From the NCBI GenBank assembly GCA_964493985.1, contig CAZBQL010000068.1:1-17047 (forward strand): 17,047 bases of DNA. The letters run 5' to 3'. How positions within the stretch are numbered: position 1 is the stretch's first letter; each line of letters opens with the position of its first letter. The position numbers and the translations under genes are program-made. This DNA comes from MGML01 sp964493985 (GTDB lineage Bacteria > Chloroflexota > Dehalococcoidia > Dehalococcoidales > UBA2162). The notes beneath the pieces are model-generated. The model ran no database searches. It saw only the letters and a program-made list of their open reading frames with translations, and was not told the origin of the DNA. This document shows, piece by piece, positions 7,204 through 15,414 of the stretch.

Positions 7204-8271
7204 ATGGAAGTGGAGAAATTAGAACAAGAACTCAGGGACTTCTTCGTAGTAGAAGTCAACCAGGCAGAACCTCCGGCAGAATGGTGGAACAATATAATTG
7301 CAGGTCTTGAAGACCGAAAAAGAGCTTCGTTATGGAATAGAATTGTGCCTAAAACCCGCCTGGCATGGGCTCTGGCGCTGCTTGCTTTACTTGTCATCGG
7401 CGGGACAGCTTACGCAACCACCTTCATTGTAAAAGAACTTTTCATGAATTACGCCGGACAAATTGAAGAAGCAGGACTGGCCCAGGAGTTAGACATAAGT
7501 CAGACGGTTGGAGATATTACCGTCAGTCTCGAACGCGCTTATGCCGATGGTAATGTGGTACTGGTGGGTTTTACTGTCAGTGGTCCGCGGGACAGATACT
7601 TCACTCACAAAAATGAACTAAAAACAGATAATGGGTTGGACCTGCCGATGATGTTCAGTATGGGCGTCGTGCCGGGATCGGATATGGTTATGGGCGACTG
7701 GCGCCCGTCTGAGCGTATTGCCTTGATAGCGGGTTTCGATGCTTCTCCGGTAACAGGAAAACCGTCTTCACTCGGCTTGAGATTAGATTTACAGATCAGC
7801 GAATCACCGCTTCCCGAAGAAATCCAGACTTTTACATTCGATTTTAATGTGTCATTTAATATTGCTGAGACCGTCGATGTTGAACAGACGGTGGAGCGAT
7901 CTGGCATCGCTATTACGCTGGAAATAATCGATATAACTCCCTGGGCGACAAAGGCGGTTTTCCGGTTTCCTCAGGGCGAGAATTCTTCAGGAACACCGAT
8001 AATTGCATTAACGTTACCTGACGGTAATTCAGAGATGGAAAGTTTCGGACGTAAAATGGGTGAGTCCTCTTCTGAATACCGGAGTTATTTCAACGGCGAT
8101 TTTACCACTCAACATGGCGAATGGAAGATTACAATTAGAGAATTGATACTTCCACCCGAGTTGACTGAAATGACCGAAACTGAAATCGATGGGCAGAAAG
8201 TACTGATTGGTGAATCAAGTGGTGAAAATCGTCTGGCTGGACCCTGGATTTTTCACTTCAAGGTTCCATGA
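7204..8271 (+). CDS. Membrane-anchored anti-sigma-like protein (DUF4179-type)
   Basis: Probable regulator that holds the adjacent ECF sigma factor at the membrane. A short acidic cytoplasmic N-terminus (1-50, with PPAEWW at 23-28) is followed by one membrane helix at about 52-74 and a large outside part of about 280 residues. The segment just after the helix (GLAQELDISQTVGDITVSLE at 91-110, then DGNVVLVGFTV) resembles the DUF4179 domain seen in Gram-positive and Chloroflexota anti-sigma proteins. The rest is beta-rich and low in cysteine. There is no zinc-binding HxxxCxxC motif, so it is not a classic ZAS anti-sigma. Position directly after the sigma gene, with 12 bases between, supports the pairing. 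The ribosome site is weak, and coupling to sigma translation is possible. Confidence 0.78.
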   Translation: MEVEKLEQELRDFFVVEVNQAEPPAEWWNNIIAGLEDRKRASLWNRIVPKTRLAWALALLALLVIGGTAYATTFIVKELFMNYAGQIEEAGLAQELDISQTVGDITVSLERAYADGNVVLVGFTVSGPRDRYFTHKNELKTDNGLDLPMMFSMGVVPGSDMVMGDWRPSERIALIAGFDASPVTGKPSSLGLRLDLQISESPLPEEIQTFTFDFNVSFNIAETVDVEQTVERSGIAITLEIIDITPWATKAVFRFPQGENSSGTPIIALTLPDGNSEMESFGRKMGESSSEYRSYFNGDFTTQHGEWKITIRELILPPELTEMTETEIDGQKVLIGESSGENRLAGPWIFHFKVP

Positions 8272-8308
8272 GACCGGTAGCAGTTTGTTATCGAATTATT
8301 TACACTAT

Positions 8309-8336
8309 TTGATATATCACATACGAATGCTATAAT
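8309..8336 (+). promoter_or_regulatory. Strong extended -10 promoter
   Basis: TTGATA (8309-8314) and a perfect TATAAT (8331-8336) are 16 bases apart, with TG at 8328-8329 forming an extended -10. The predicted start near 8342 lies about 60 bases before the lipoprotein ATG at 8404. It suggests the downstream surface-protein block can be transcribed by the housekeeping sigma. Confidence 0.75.
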
Positions 8337-8347
8337 AACATGTGATA
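8315..8347. promoter_or_regulatory. Inverted repeat spanning the -10 and start site (possible operator)
   Basis: TATCACAT (8315-8322) and its exact reverse complement ATGTGATA (8340-8347) are separated by 17 bases containing the -10 element. The left arm lies upstream of the expected transcript, so this is not an RNA hairpin and would act as a DNA-binding site, most simply for a repressor. Confidence 0.42.
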
Positions 8348-8403
8348 CTTTGTTGACTCGTCCGTATATATATTTGAATCGTTTTTCCGGAGGACGAGGT
8401 TAT

Positions 8404-9450
8404 ATGGCTGATTTTAATTTTTTTGGAGTGTTTGAAATCATCAAAAAGTGGTGGAAGTCCATAAAGCCGGCGTTTGTTCTGCTGGTCTGCAGCGCGGTGC
8501 TGGCAGCGGGGATGGTATCATGCGCAAATACGGAGGAGGAAACAATCGACTGGGAAGAAGGTCCTCCTCAGCGCAGCGGAGGAAGCACAGACCCAAGCTG
8601 GGCTTTTATCTATGACAGCATCGAAGACATGTGCGCTCATTCGGATAGTATCGTCGTCGGTACGGCGGACAGTATCAGCGAAATAGAAGATGAGCACCCG
8701 ATGTACACGACCTACTGGAACTTTAAGGTTGAATCGGTCTTGAAGGGAGATGATATGGAGGAAATCACAATCGGCCAGATGGGTTCGCCCGACGTGCCCT
8801 ACTCTGATATATCTTCCTGCCCGCTGTTTCACCCGGGTGACCGCTACCTGCTGTTTCTCAGTACAAGCGAGACCGGCAGCTATTATTTTCATCCCCAGGG
8901 GCACTTCATGGTCTGGAGAGATAAGGTATACTCGATGAACTATATCCTGCCTCAGGGAAAAGCTCTCCGGCTGGTGCCGGGGCTTAACTGCAACGGAGTA
9001 GAGCTGAAAACTATCGAAGAAAAAATCACGGGGGTAGTCGATTCTGTCCACCTCATGTTTACCCGCTACCCGTGGAGAGGACCAGGCGATGTAATACGCT
9101 GCGACGCGGGGATGACAAGGGAGATATACGCCAACCTGTTCAGCGGCAATAGCGGGCCGGGCAAAGTTACCCTGAAAATAGACAAAGAGGCGCTCGTTGA
9201 GGGTATTACTGCAAGCATCAGACCGGAGGAATTCACCGCCGGACCTTACGGCGAATATGAATCCAGAGTTCTCATAACAACAGCTTATGACATCGCCCCG
9301 GGAACCTACCTGATACCGGTGAAGTACGACTTCGAAGGAGTCGGCTCCGGCAGCCGGACTATTACGCTTCATATCAATGATGCTGATAAGAATAAGGTCA
9401 CCGAACAGGAACTGAGAGAACAAGGCCTGTTGCCGCCGGAGGAAAATTAA
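8404..9450 (+). CDS. Lipoprotein with OB-like and Ig-like regions
   Basis: Probable surface lipoprotein of 348 aa. The ATG at 8404 is ten bases after GGAGG; an in-frame TTG at 8350 would sit almost at the transcription start and is rejected. The signal region is long: a charged n-region (1-23 with KKWWKSIK), a hydrophobic core (24-37) and a GMVSC lipobox with the modified cysteine at C40. Residues about 72-175 (SIVVGTADSISEIE, then FKVESVLKGD and DRYLLFL) follow the pattern of small beta-barrel domains common in Gram-positive secreted proteins. Residues about 250-335 look like an Ig-like or NEW3-like beta sandwich. The acidic C-terminus ends in PPEEN. No catalytic motif is visible. It has its own strong promoter upstream. 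Confidence 0.82.
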   Translation: MADFNFFGVFEIIKKWWKSIKPAFVLLVCSAVLAAGMVSCANTEEETIDWEEGPPQRSGGSTDPSWAFIYDSIEDMCAHSDSIVVGTADSISEIEDEHPMYTTYWNFKVESVLKGDDMEEITIGQMGSPDVPYSDISSCPLFHPGDRYLLFLSTSETGSYYFHPQGHFMVWRDKVYSMNYILPQGKALRLVPGLNCNGVELKTIEEKITGVVDSVHLMFTRYPWRGPGDVIRCDAGMTREIYANLFSGNSGPGKVTLKIDKEALVEGITASIRPEEFTAGPYGEYESRVLITTAYDIAPGTYLIPVKYDFEGVGSGSRTITLHINDADKNKVTEQELREQGLLPPEEN

Positions 9451-9452
9451 CG

Positions 9453-9515
9453 ATGAATAAAAAAATTTCATATCATGGGCAACTTTTTGCCGTGGAAATA
9501 CGTTATAAGGGTTAA
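9453..9515 (+). CDS. Possible 20-residue small ORF
   Basis: An ATG sits ten bases after GGAGG (9438-9442), which overlaps the end of the preceding lipoprotein gene, and opens 20 codons (MNKKISYHGQLFAVEIRYKG). It could be a translated small peptide or the remains of a decayed gene. No family is recognised; the only support is the ribosome site. Confidence 0.2.
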   Translation: MNKKISYHGQLFAVEIRYKG

Positions 9516-9603
9516 AAGGGTATTCGTTTATGAAGAATTAAAAGTGATTAACTATCTGTGATATGGAAACAGCGAAGGCAGAAATTCATGAAGGAGACAG
9601 AAT

Positions 9604-10148
9604 ATGACAGGTAAGACGTGGCTCTATTCCGGTCTGGTGGTCCTGATACTGGCATCGATGGGATTCGGCATCTGGTTCGTGCTTAATCCTGAAGATAAAA
9701 TTGAGATACCTGAAGGAGAACCACTCGTCATAATGGATGTCAGCTTCCCCGAAGGAGGCGCGCTCAGCCAGCTATCCATTTATGAAGGCGGGACGGTCAT
9801 TCACGTCCGTGACTGGGCCGGGACAGGGGGACTCAGGCCGGGAGATGCATTCACTCGCACCTGGAGGACAGGCAAACTGAAGACTTCGGAAATCAATTCC
9901 TTTTTCAGTTATCTTGAAACACTCGATTTTAATGATATCGAGACCACCTACATATCGGAAAGCCTATTGGAACTCGTCCTGGCTGACATAGCGGACGACG
10001 TCTCGGAAATATCCTTAGAGACAGGTAACTACATTAAAATATCCGCTGATAACGGCCGTGTGGATAACGTGGTAGCCGCGTTCGGGTACTTGCAAGGGGG
10101 CATCGACCTTGTATATGAACTGCCCTACCCGGTCAACTTCATTTACGC
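9604..10148 (+). CDS. Membrane-anchored protein, paralogue A (3' end in assembly gap)
   Basis: Unrecognised single-pass protein. The ATG follows AAGGAG (9591-9596) by seven bases. Residues 7-26 form a signal anchor, followed by a beta-rich outside domain: VIMDVSF, LSIYEGGTVIHVRDW, TWRTGKLKTSEINSFFSYLE, LDFNDIE, ISADNGRVDNVVAAFGYL and LPYPVNFIY. The same elements in the same order occur after the gap (10249-10743), so these are two paralogues rather than one long protein. LPYPVNFIY matches LPYPLDEIY near the end of the second copy, so only a short C-terminal part of this gene is hidden. TGTGATA at 9557-9563 upstream resembles an arm of the inverted repeat at 8340. Function unknown. Confidence 0.72.
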
Positions 10149-10248
10149 NNNNNNNNNNNNNNNNNNNNNNNNNNNNNNNNNNNNNNNNNNNNNNNNNNNN
10201 NNNNNNNNNNNNNNNNNNNNNNNNNNNNNNNNNNNNNNNNNNNNNNNN
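10149..10248. other. Assembly gap (100 Ns)
   Basis: Exactly 100 Ns, the usual placeholder for a scaffold join of unknown size. The open frame running through it is not evidence of a continuous gene. The real missing length probably contains the end of paralogue A and the start of paralogue B, and could contain more copies. Confidence 0.98.
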
Positions 10249-10743
10249 CCGGTCATTTCAATGGACCTTTCGTGGGTAATGGGCGGCAGGAATAATGTAC
10301 TATCGATATATGAGGATGGTACGTTAACGTACATCAAAGAATGGGATTTACGACCTCCCAGGCTCGAGAATCCTCCGAAAATAACCTGGAGAATCGGAAA
10401 AATCACTATGGAAGATTTAACCAATCTGTTAGGTTTTCTCGATTCAGTCGGTTTCAATGATCTCGAAGAATACACTCAGGCACCTGATCCTAATGCAAAG
10501 TCAGGAGTAACCAGCGATTTATACGCAACTATTTCCGCACATAATGGGGACATAGATAACAGCGTAACAGCTTTTGGTTTTTTTACTCCTGAAATCGAAA
10601 ATCCTTATAAAAAATTGCCTTATCCACTCGATGAGATTTACACGAAATTAATAACCATTGCCGAGGAAGAAACGGAAGAAGCTTATCGCGAGGAGATAGA
10701 AAGAAATATTGTCTATGAGTATCCGGATGGAGATGATCAGTAA
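10249..10743 (+). CDS. Paralogue B of the membrane-anchored protein (5' end in assembly gap)
   Basis: Carries the same domain as the gene ending in the gap: VISMDLSW, LSIYEDGTLTYIKEW, TWRIGKITMEDLTNLLGFLD, GFNDLEE, ISAHNGDIDNSVTAFGFF and LPYPLDEIY, then an acidic tail of about 35 residues. Its start and probable N-terminal anchor are missing. The stop overlaps the beginning of the next gene, so the two are translationally close and in one transcript. I do not recognise the family. The base composition is slightly AT-richer than in paralogue A. Confidence 0.72.
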   Translation, partial: PVISMDLSWVMGGRNNVLSIYEDGTLTYIKEWDLRPPRLENPPKITWRIGKITMEDLTNLLGFLDSVGFNDLEEYTQAPDPNAKSGVTSDLYATISAHNGDIDNSVTAFGFFTPEIENPYKKLPYPLDEIYTKLITIAEEETEEAYREEIERNIVYEYPDGDDQ

Positions 10744-12193
10744 ACACCGCTGGCTCGTATCACTGGTAATAGTTGCGATTGTCGTCGCTATTTCGGTTGT
10801 TATCATCTGCAGCAACCAGGTATTTCCAACCAGCAGTTCGGACAGTACAGGAATGGTCGCCGTTAGCGATGATTCGGGTGGCGTAATCGTTGTCGTGCAC
10901 AAGGACAATACCATCTACGCCCAGCATATAGACAGTATGGGACAGGCTCAGTGGGGGAAGGAAGGACTTTTCATTGCCGAATGCCCGTCCGGAAGCAGTC
11001 TTTCTATTATTGAAGATGGTCTTGGCGGGGCGATAGTAAGCTGGTATGACACCTCTGCTCGTTCAGATGACCGTGATGATCCGTCGTATTATGAGCCGAT
11101 TCCTTTCTACTGTCGCAGGATAACGCATGACGGGCAGGTTGTCTGGAGAAATGAGCCTGTCTCCGCCGGCAGGGAACGATTTGTCATTCCGGATGGCACC
11201 GGCGGCGCTCTTATCGCCTGGGATAATTACAGCGTATATCACAGAGGCCTGTGGGATAATTACCTTCGACTGCAGAAGATAGCCTCTGACGGAAGGTACC
11301 TCTGGGGTGACGACGGATTACTGGTTGTTTCCTCCTCTCCATTCAGACCGTTGACCGATGAAGAAAAAGCCGCCGGTATTAAAGGGACAGCCATCCGATC
11401 ACGACCAACCTATGAAGGATTTCATCAGATTGTTAGTGATGGTGCTGGTGGTGTATTTGTAACATGGAACGAGGAAGATACTGTTGGAGAAATTAAAATT
11501 TACGTTCAACGACTAGATGCGAACGGGAATTATATCTGGCCTAAAAAAATCTCTGCAGGTAAGGGATTCATCCAGTCTGCGGAGAGTGATGATGAAGGAG
11601 GAGTTATCATCCGAACGTCGGATGAGGCCGATCTCGAAATTCACGTGAATGCCGAAGGAGACCTTCTGGACATTAAGAAGCTCGATTTATCAAAACTAGT
11701 CATCGACGATGGCACAGGCGGCAGCTTCAGTATCAGGATAGAGGAAGACCCTCCCTATGGAGATCCCCGGGAAAGACTCCGTATTTACTGGATAAAAAAG
11801 CTGGGTTCATCAGGAGAACGGATGTGGGAGGAACAGAAAGTTTTACCGGACGATAGCCGGAAATATGAATGTGTTGACTATACTCCGGATAGAACCGGCG
11901 GTGTAATTGTCACCTGGGTCCTGGAAAAGGCATCCGGCGTATATACAGAGGCCCGGGCTCGAAAACTTGATTCCAACGGCAATATCGAGTGGGATGAACA
12001 GGGTGTTCCTGTTTTCGATGTTCCGGGCGCCGTTTACCAGTTCATAGAAACCGTATTCAACGATCAGTCGGGTGGAGTTATTGTTATCGGTAGATTAGGT
12101 GAAAGTGCCGTGCGTGGAGATATGATCTACGCCCAGCGGCTTGACGCGGACGGCAACCGTGTCTGGGGAGGTGGAATACGAATCGACCGTTGA
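10709..12193 (+). CDS. Membrane-anchored protein with eight propeller-like repeats
   Basis: 494 aa if the TTG at 10709 is the start (12 bases after AGGAG at 10691); in-frame ATGs at 10715, 10727 and 10733 are alternatives, and all overlap paralogue B. Residues about 15-34 are an uncleaved anchor or a lipoprotein signal ending in IIC. The outside part has eight copies of a unit of about 40-80 residues: D-x-x-G-G-[VAS]-x-[VI]-x-W, then YxQRLDxxGxxxW. The GG pairs are at 57, 106, 165, 247, 297, 337, 397 and 455. Clear units include DGTGGALIAWDNY, DGAGGVFVTWNEE and IYAQRLDADGNRVWGGG. The spacing suits a beta-propeller, perhaps eight-bladed. No active site is visible; a binding or scaffold role outside the cell is likely. 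Confidence 0.8.
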   Translation: MSMSIRMEMISKHRWLVSLVIVAIVVAISVVIICSNQVFPTSSSDSTGMVAVSDDSGGVIVVVHKDNTIYAQHIDSMGQAQWGKEGLFIAECPSGSSLSIIEDGLGGAIVSWYDTSARSDDRDDPSYYEPIPFYCRRITHDGQVVWRNEPVSAGRERFVIPDGTGGALIAWDNYSVYHRGLWDNYLRLQKIASDGRYLWGDDGLLVVSSSPFRPLTDEEKAAGIKGTAIRSRPTYEGFHQIVSDGAGGVFVTWNEEDTVGEIKIYVQRLDANGNYIWPKKISAGKGFIQSAESDDEGGVIIRTSDEADLEIHVNAEGDLLDIKKLDLSKLVIDDGTGGSFSIRIEEDPPYGDPRERLRIYWIKKLGSSGERMWEEQKVLPDDSRKYECVDYTPDRTGGVIVTWVLEKASGVYTEARARKLDSNGNIEWDEQGVPVFDVPGAVYQFIETVFNDQSGGVIVIGRLGESAVRGDMIYAQRLDADGNRVWGGGIRIDR

Positions 12194-12202
12194 GGAATAT
12201 CG

Positions 12203-12688
12203 ATGAACGAAGAAAAAGATAGGTCCATAACACTCTATGATGCCGGCGGTTTCTTCCTTATTTTACTGTTTTTTGGAGTACCGCTGGGTACGTTATTCGA
12301 TTTTATCTGGAACCTGGTGGTAATTTCCGTAACCTTGCCGCGACTCCCTGACGCGGGGGAGATCAGGATACACTTCTGGTGGCACCGACTGTTTTACTGC
12401 CTGATCATAACAGCTCTCGGATTTGTTATCGACTGGGCATATTTCGAACTTACCTGGGATATGAACCTCAGTAAATCTACGGAATGGCTGCCGGCGGTAC
12501 CACAGTGGCTCCAGTTCGTCTGGCTATTGTTGCCGATGGCTCTGCTGTTCCTGGTTAATGCTGCCCTGTCATATTCATACTTCAAGCTGGATAAGCGCCA
12601 GGCATTGATATTCGGCGCCGTGATGGCGTTCTTCACCGCGCCGTGGATTCTGCCGGTTGTACCATACATAGCAGGATGGGTTGTATGA
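12203..12688 (+). CDS. Small four-helix membrane protein
   Basis: 161-residue integral membrane protein with hydrophobic segments at about 14-45, 61-83, 100-124 and 133-158. It is rich in Trp and Phe with few charged residues inside, and has no recognised domain. The ribosome site GAGGA overlaps the stop codon of the preceding repeat protein, and the stop overlaps the next start by four bases (ATGA), so it is translationally coupled on both sides. Function unknown. Confidence 0.78.
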   Translation: MNEEKDRSITLYDAGGFFLILLFFGVPLGTLFDFIWNLVVISVTLPRLPDAGEIRIHFWWHRLFYCLIITALGFVIDWAYFELTWDMNLSKSTEWLPAVPQWLQFVWLLLPMALLFLVNAALSYSYFKLDKRQALIFGAVMAFFTAPWILPVVPYIAGWVV

Positions 12689-13551
12689 GAATACATAATT
12701 ACCTGATGATTATAATCATACCGGTATTATTAGCACTACTATCGGTTTTCCCTGCCTGTAAACCAGGTAACAAAACGCTGGAAAATGTGTGCACAATCGA
12801 GTTCGTTGAGTATGAAAACCGGACTCCAGAAGAAATACTTGCAAGCCTGCCGGTCTATCCGGGTTCAACGCCTTCGACGTTCATGGAAGAGAATGCAATA
12901 CCGAGAGAGATCCCCGCACAACAAACGGTGACGCTGAACGGAGAGCCGCAATACCGTACCGCTTCGGTAGAATACAAGGTCAATGCCGGTATGGATGACA
13001 TCATAGAATGGTACGAAGAGAAATTCGGAGAAGCGGGTTTTCACTTTGAGGTAGGCTATACCTCCGGTAATTCGTTTGGTAGTGTAACTAGCCGGGTTTT
13101 GAAATACTGGATACCTTCACAGCCCGCAGTGAGTGTGGAAATCAACACACTTCCGACAGGTCAAATATTATCATCGGCATACGAACTTATCGTATCGGAA
13201 GATATCCGTATTGCCCGGCCATATAACGACCAATTGATCCCTTCGGATATCGAGCGTATTGAGATCGAGTATATGGGGTATGCCCCGCTATCTGTTAAAG
13301 ACACTTATATTATCGACGGGCTTTCCCGTATGGTCAATGCCCTTCCAGTTGATCCCGGATATGCACGCTTCGGTCCGCTTCCCGAACCTGACATAATAGA
13401 ATTCACTATGGTTTTTTATTCCATCACAAAAGGGGCTATTACTGTTATCGAGCGTAATAACCAGATCTATATCGAGGGACACCCCGTTCTGTGGAACACT
13501 CATTCCATGCTGACGAGTAAAGTAAAAGAGATAGTACAGATCGGGGAATAA
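12685..13551 (+). CDS. Lipoprotein of unknown function
   Basis: 288 aa from the ATG at 12685, which overlaps the preceding stop (ATGA). A longer in-frame start at 12643 lies inside the upstream gene and would bury the signal peptide. Residues 1-24 are a signal with lipobox FPAC and lipidated C25. After it, ASLPVYPGST leads a domain of about 110 residues including VEYKVNAGMDDIIEWYEEKF, a pattern I associate with secreted proteins that begin with YPG and contain a WYE helix, but I cannot name a family. The C-terminal half (from about 170) is beta-rich, with no catalytic motif. It lies in the surface-protein operon and is probably anchored to the outer face of the membrane. Confidence 0.78.
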   Translation: MRIHNYLMIIIIPVLLALLSVFPACKPGNKTLENVCTIEFVEYENRTPEEILASLPVYPGSTPSTFMEENAIPREIPAQQTVTLNGEPQYRTASVEYKVNAGMDDIIEWYEEKFGEAGFHFEVGYTSGNSFGSVTSRVLKYWIPSQPAVSVEINTLPTGQILSSAYELIVSEDIRIARPYNDQLIPSDIERIEIEYMGYAPLSVKDTYIIDGLSRMVNALPVDPGYARFGPLPEPDIIEFTMVFYSITKGAITVIERNNQIYIEGHPVLWNTHSMLTSKVKEIVQIGE

Positions 13552-13554
13552 AAG

Positions 13555-14340
13555 ATGAGTAACGGAAAACAGGTTATGATTCGAAACGGGAAATTGCTGT
13601 ATCTGAACAGAATACTCTTACTTATAGCCGCATCGGGAATACTTGTAATAAGTTTTTTCACCAGCGATCCCGATACGTTCACAATCGGGCACACCTTTGA
13701 CCCGTTGTGGGATCAGGTGCTGATTACCGGTGGTATTGCCGTAGCGATAGTACTGTATTCCTGGTGGTGGCCTGGTTTCGGTGGTGTTGTCACTGTAGTA
13801 TACGGTTCTCTACAGATAATCGGGGATATCCGGACTATACAGTCCAGCCATATAGAAACTGCTGTCCCGGTTTCCGTTTACTATAGTTTATATGCGCTTC
13901 TTATTGCTGGCGGAATCATCGGTATTATCGCGGGAATGAGAAGAAAAACGGCGTTGGCCGAAGATTCCGATCTTACGAAACGACTCCGGAAAACTGCACT
14001 TATCGTTAATCTGAGTCTTGCCGGAACCGCGACCTTTTTTGGATTTGTCGTCTTGATCATTTCAATTACTTTCTATACGCCTGATTATCTTATTGCCAGT
14101 GCGTTCTTCCAACTTCCGGCATTACTCGTCCTTGCCTGGATCGCCTGGAGGTGGCCGGCGCAGGGTGGACTGCTGGAAATAGTCAACGGTGTTTTCTGGC
14201 TTAATGTTGTGTATATCCCAACCATGGGACCCGGATTTTCTATCCCGTATGTTTCTATCTGCGGGATATTGATAACTGCGGGTTGTCTGAATATCGCCAG
14301 AGGATATCTGCTCAGGTACAGGCAGGGAGGTGAAGTGTGA
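13555..14340 (+). CDS. Polytopic membrane protein with internal duplication
   Basis: 261 aa with about eight membrane segments (near 19-35, 54-70, 75-90, 107-128, 148-172, 178-197, 204-222 and 229-250). Each half carries the same feature after its second helix: WWPGFGG at 71-77 and RWPAQGG at 199-205, each followed by a G-x-hydrophobic segment, so it looks like two copies of a four-helix unit. Residues 129-145 form a basic/acidic loop between the halves. GGGGAA precedes the ATG by six bases. The stop overlaps the GTG start of the next lipoprotein gene. No transport or enzyme signature is recognised. Confidence 0.78.
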   Translation: MSNGKQVMIRNGKLLYLNRILLLIAASGILVISFFTSDPDTFTIGHTFDPLWDQVLITGGIAVAIVLYSWWWPGFGGVVTVVYGSLQIIGDIRTIQSSHIETAVPVSVYYSLYALLIAGGIIGIIAGMRRKTALAEDSDLTKRLRKTALIVNLSLAGTATFFGFVVLIISITFYTPDYLIASAFFQLPALLVLAWIAWRWPAQGGLLEIVNGVFWLNVVYIPTMGPGFSIPYVSICGILITAGCLNIARGYLLRYRQGGEV

Positions 14341-15401
14341 AAACCGCCGGACCTGTACTCATGATTGTTGCTATGTTTGTTTTTCTGACTCTGGTTTTAT
14401 CCGCCTGCGGACCGGACATTACCGAACTTCAGGCGATTGAACAGGAAACAATAGAATTGCTGGACAGCATTAACCAGACATACCAAACAGAGATAAATCA
14501 GTCTTCTCAGAAGGTCGAGGTATACGTTCCCAATATTATGACGCTCGGTAATGCAATGGATGAAGCCGGATTGAAGATGCCTGAGCACGTGGTGGTTATC
14601 GAAAGGATTGATCCTCCGGAAGGACTCAATCCTGATCCTTCAGTCCACTTTCCGCAGCTATTAGTCCGTCCGACGGCGTACATGGATGCACAGCTTTTTG
14701 GCAAACTTGAATTAGTCGACGGTTACTTGAAAGTGGATGGCTACACCATCATCTGGTTGCCCGGTTATTTCGTTCATAACAACGATGGAACGATCGAGGT
14801 ATGGGACAGCGAGGGCAACGTGGTCGGCCGGGTCGGTGAAGATATTTACATGGGAGGCGGGGGAATATCGAACCCGTATGTACTTCCGCTGAAAAAAGGT
14901 ACACTTCCCGGAGATACACTCCCGGGAAAAGAGGAGTACTGGGTCCAGTCCGGAGCAAGGTTGAATCTGAATTTTTCTTCGAATCTTTTCAACCTGGAAA
15001 TAATCGATTGTGACGGACAGGAGTATTACTTCATGACGCAAAAAGTTCCACTGGAGGAAAAGGGCGGTCGGAATGTAACCGTTGCCGGAACACTGGTGGC
15101 GAGTCGTAAGGATGGATTCAGGTGTCCTTACATTTCGGTATTATCGGGGTCTGATAATACCCACCTTATCGAGTATACTCCGATCTGGCCTTCGCTTTTT
15201 CGGGCCCGGGTTGAGAACGGGATACTGGAAATCCTGGATGCTGATGAGAACGTGATCGCCCGGGACGGGGAGGAAGTAATTCTCGACGGGATAACGGTTT
15301 TCGGATTATACACCGAACTTGCCAGGCAATTGTTTGAAGAAATGCCGGGTGAATGTTACAACCTCAAATTAATCGTAGAACGGGTATTACCCGCGGATTA
15401 A
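14337..15401 (+). CDS. Lipoprotein with a duplicated beta domain
   Basis: 354 aa, starting at a GTG that overlaps the preceding TGA and follows GGGAGG (14325-14330). The signal peptide ends in LSAC with lipidated C24. A helical stretch (25-60) rich in Glu/Gln precedes two copies of a beta unit. Copy 1 (about 121-176) has IIWLPGYF, NNDGTIEVWDSEGNVVGRVG and EDIYMGGG; copy 2 (about 249-318) has PIWPSLFRA, ENGILEILDADENVIARDG and EEVILDG. Shared features are W-x-P, N-G-x-[LI]-E-[VI]-x-D and N-V-[VI]-x-R-x-G-E. No catalytic residues stand out. It is probably a surface-exposed binding or structural protein in the same operon. Confidence 0.8.
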   Translation: MKTAGPVLMIVAMFVFLTLVLSACGPDITELQAIEQETIELLDSINQTYQTEINQSSQKVEVYVPNIMTLGNAMDEAGLKMPEHVVVIERIDPPEGLNPDPSVHFPQLLVRPTAYMDAQLFGKLELVDGYLKVDGYTIIWLPGYFVHNNDGTIEVWDSEGNVVGRVGEDIYMGGGGISNPYVLPLKKGTLPGDTLPGKEEYWVQSGARLNLNFSSNLFNLEIIDCDGQEYYFMTQKVPLEEKGGRNVTVAGTLVASRKDGFRCPYISVLSGSDNTHLIEYTPIWPSLFRARVENGILEILDADENVIARDGEEVILDGITVFGLYTELARQLFEEMPGECYNLKLIVERVLPAD

Positions 15402-15414
15402 GGAAAGTGACCTG

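Noticed and set aside
8350..8403. TTG start at 8350 for the lipoprotein
   Set aside because: It is only about eight bases after the predicted transcription start and has no ribosome site; ATG 8404 follows GGAGG and gives a usable signal peptide.
8518..9471. Long minus-strand open frame opposite the 8404-9450 lipoprotein
   Set aside because: No ribosome site or recognisable domain; it mirrors a plus-strand gene with clear signal peptide and lipobox. Similar minus-strand frames at 1303-1986, 3219-3875 and 5007-5834 were rejected for the same reason.
12643..12684. Longer start at 12643 for the lipoprotein ending at 13551
   Set aside because: It overlaps the upstream membrane gene and places extra residues before the signal peptide; ATG 12685 is a coupled ATGA start.
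14908..14935. GC-rich near-palindrome inside the lipoprotein gene
   Set aside because: It comes from a repeated LPG coding motif and lies mid-gene with no T-run, so a regulatory hairpin is not supported.
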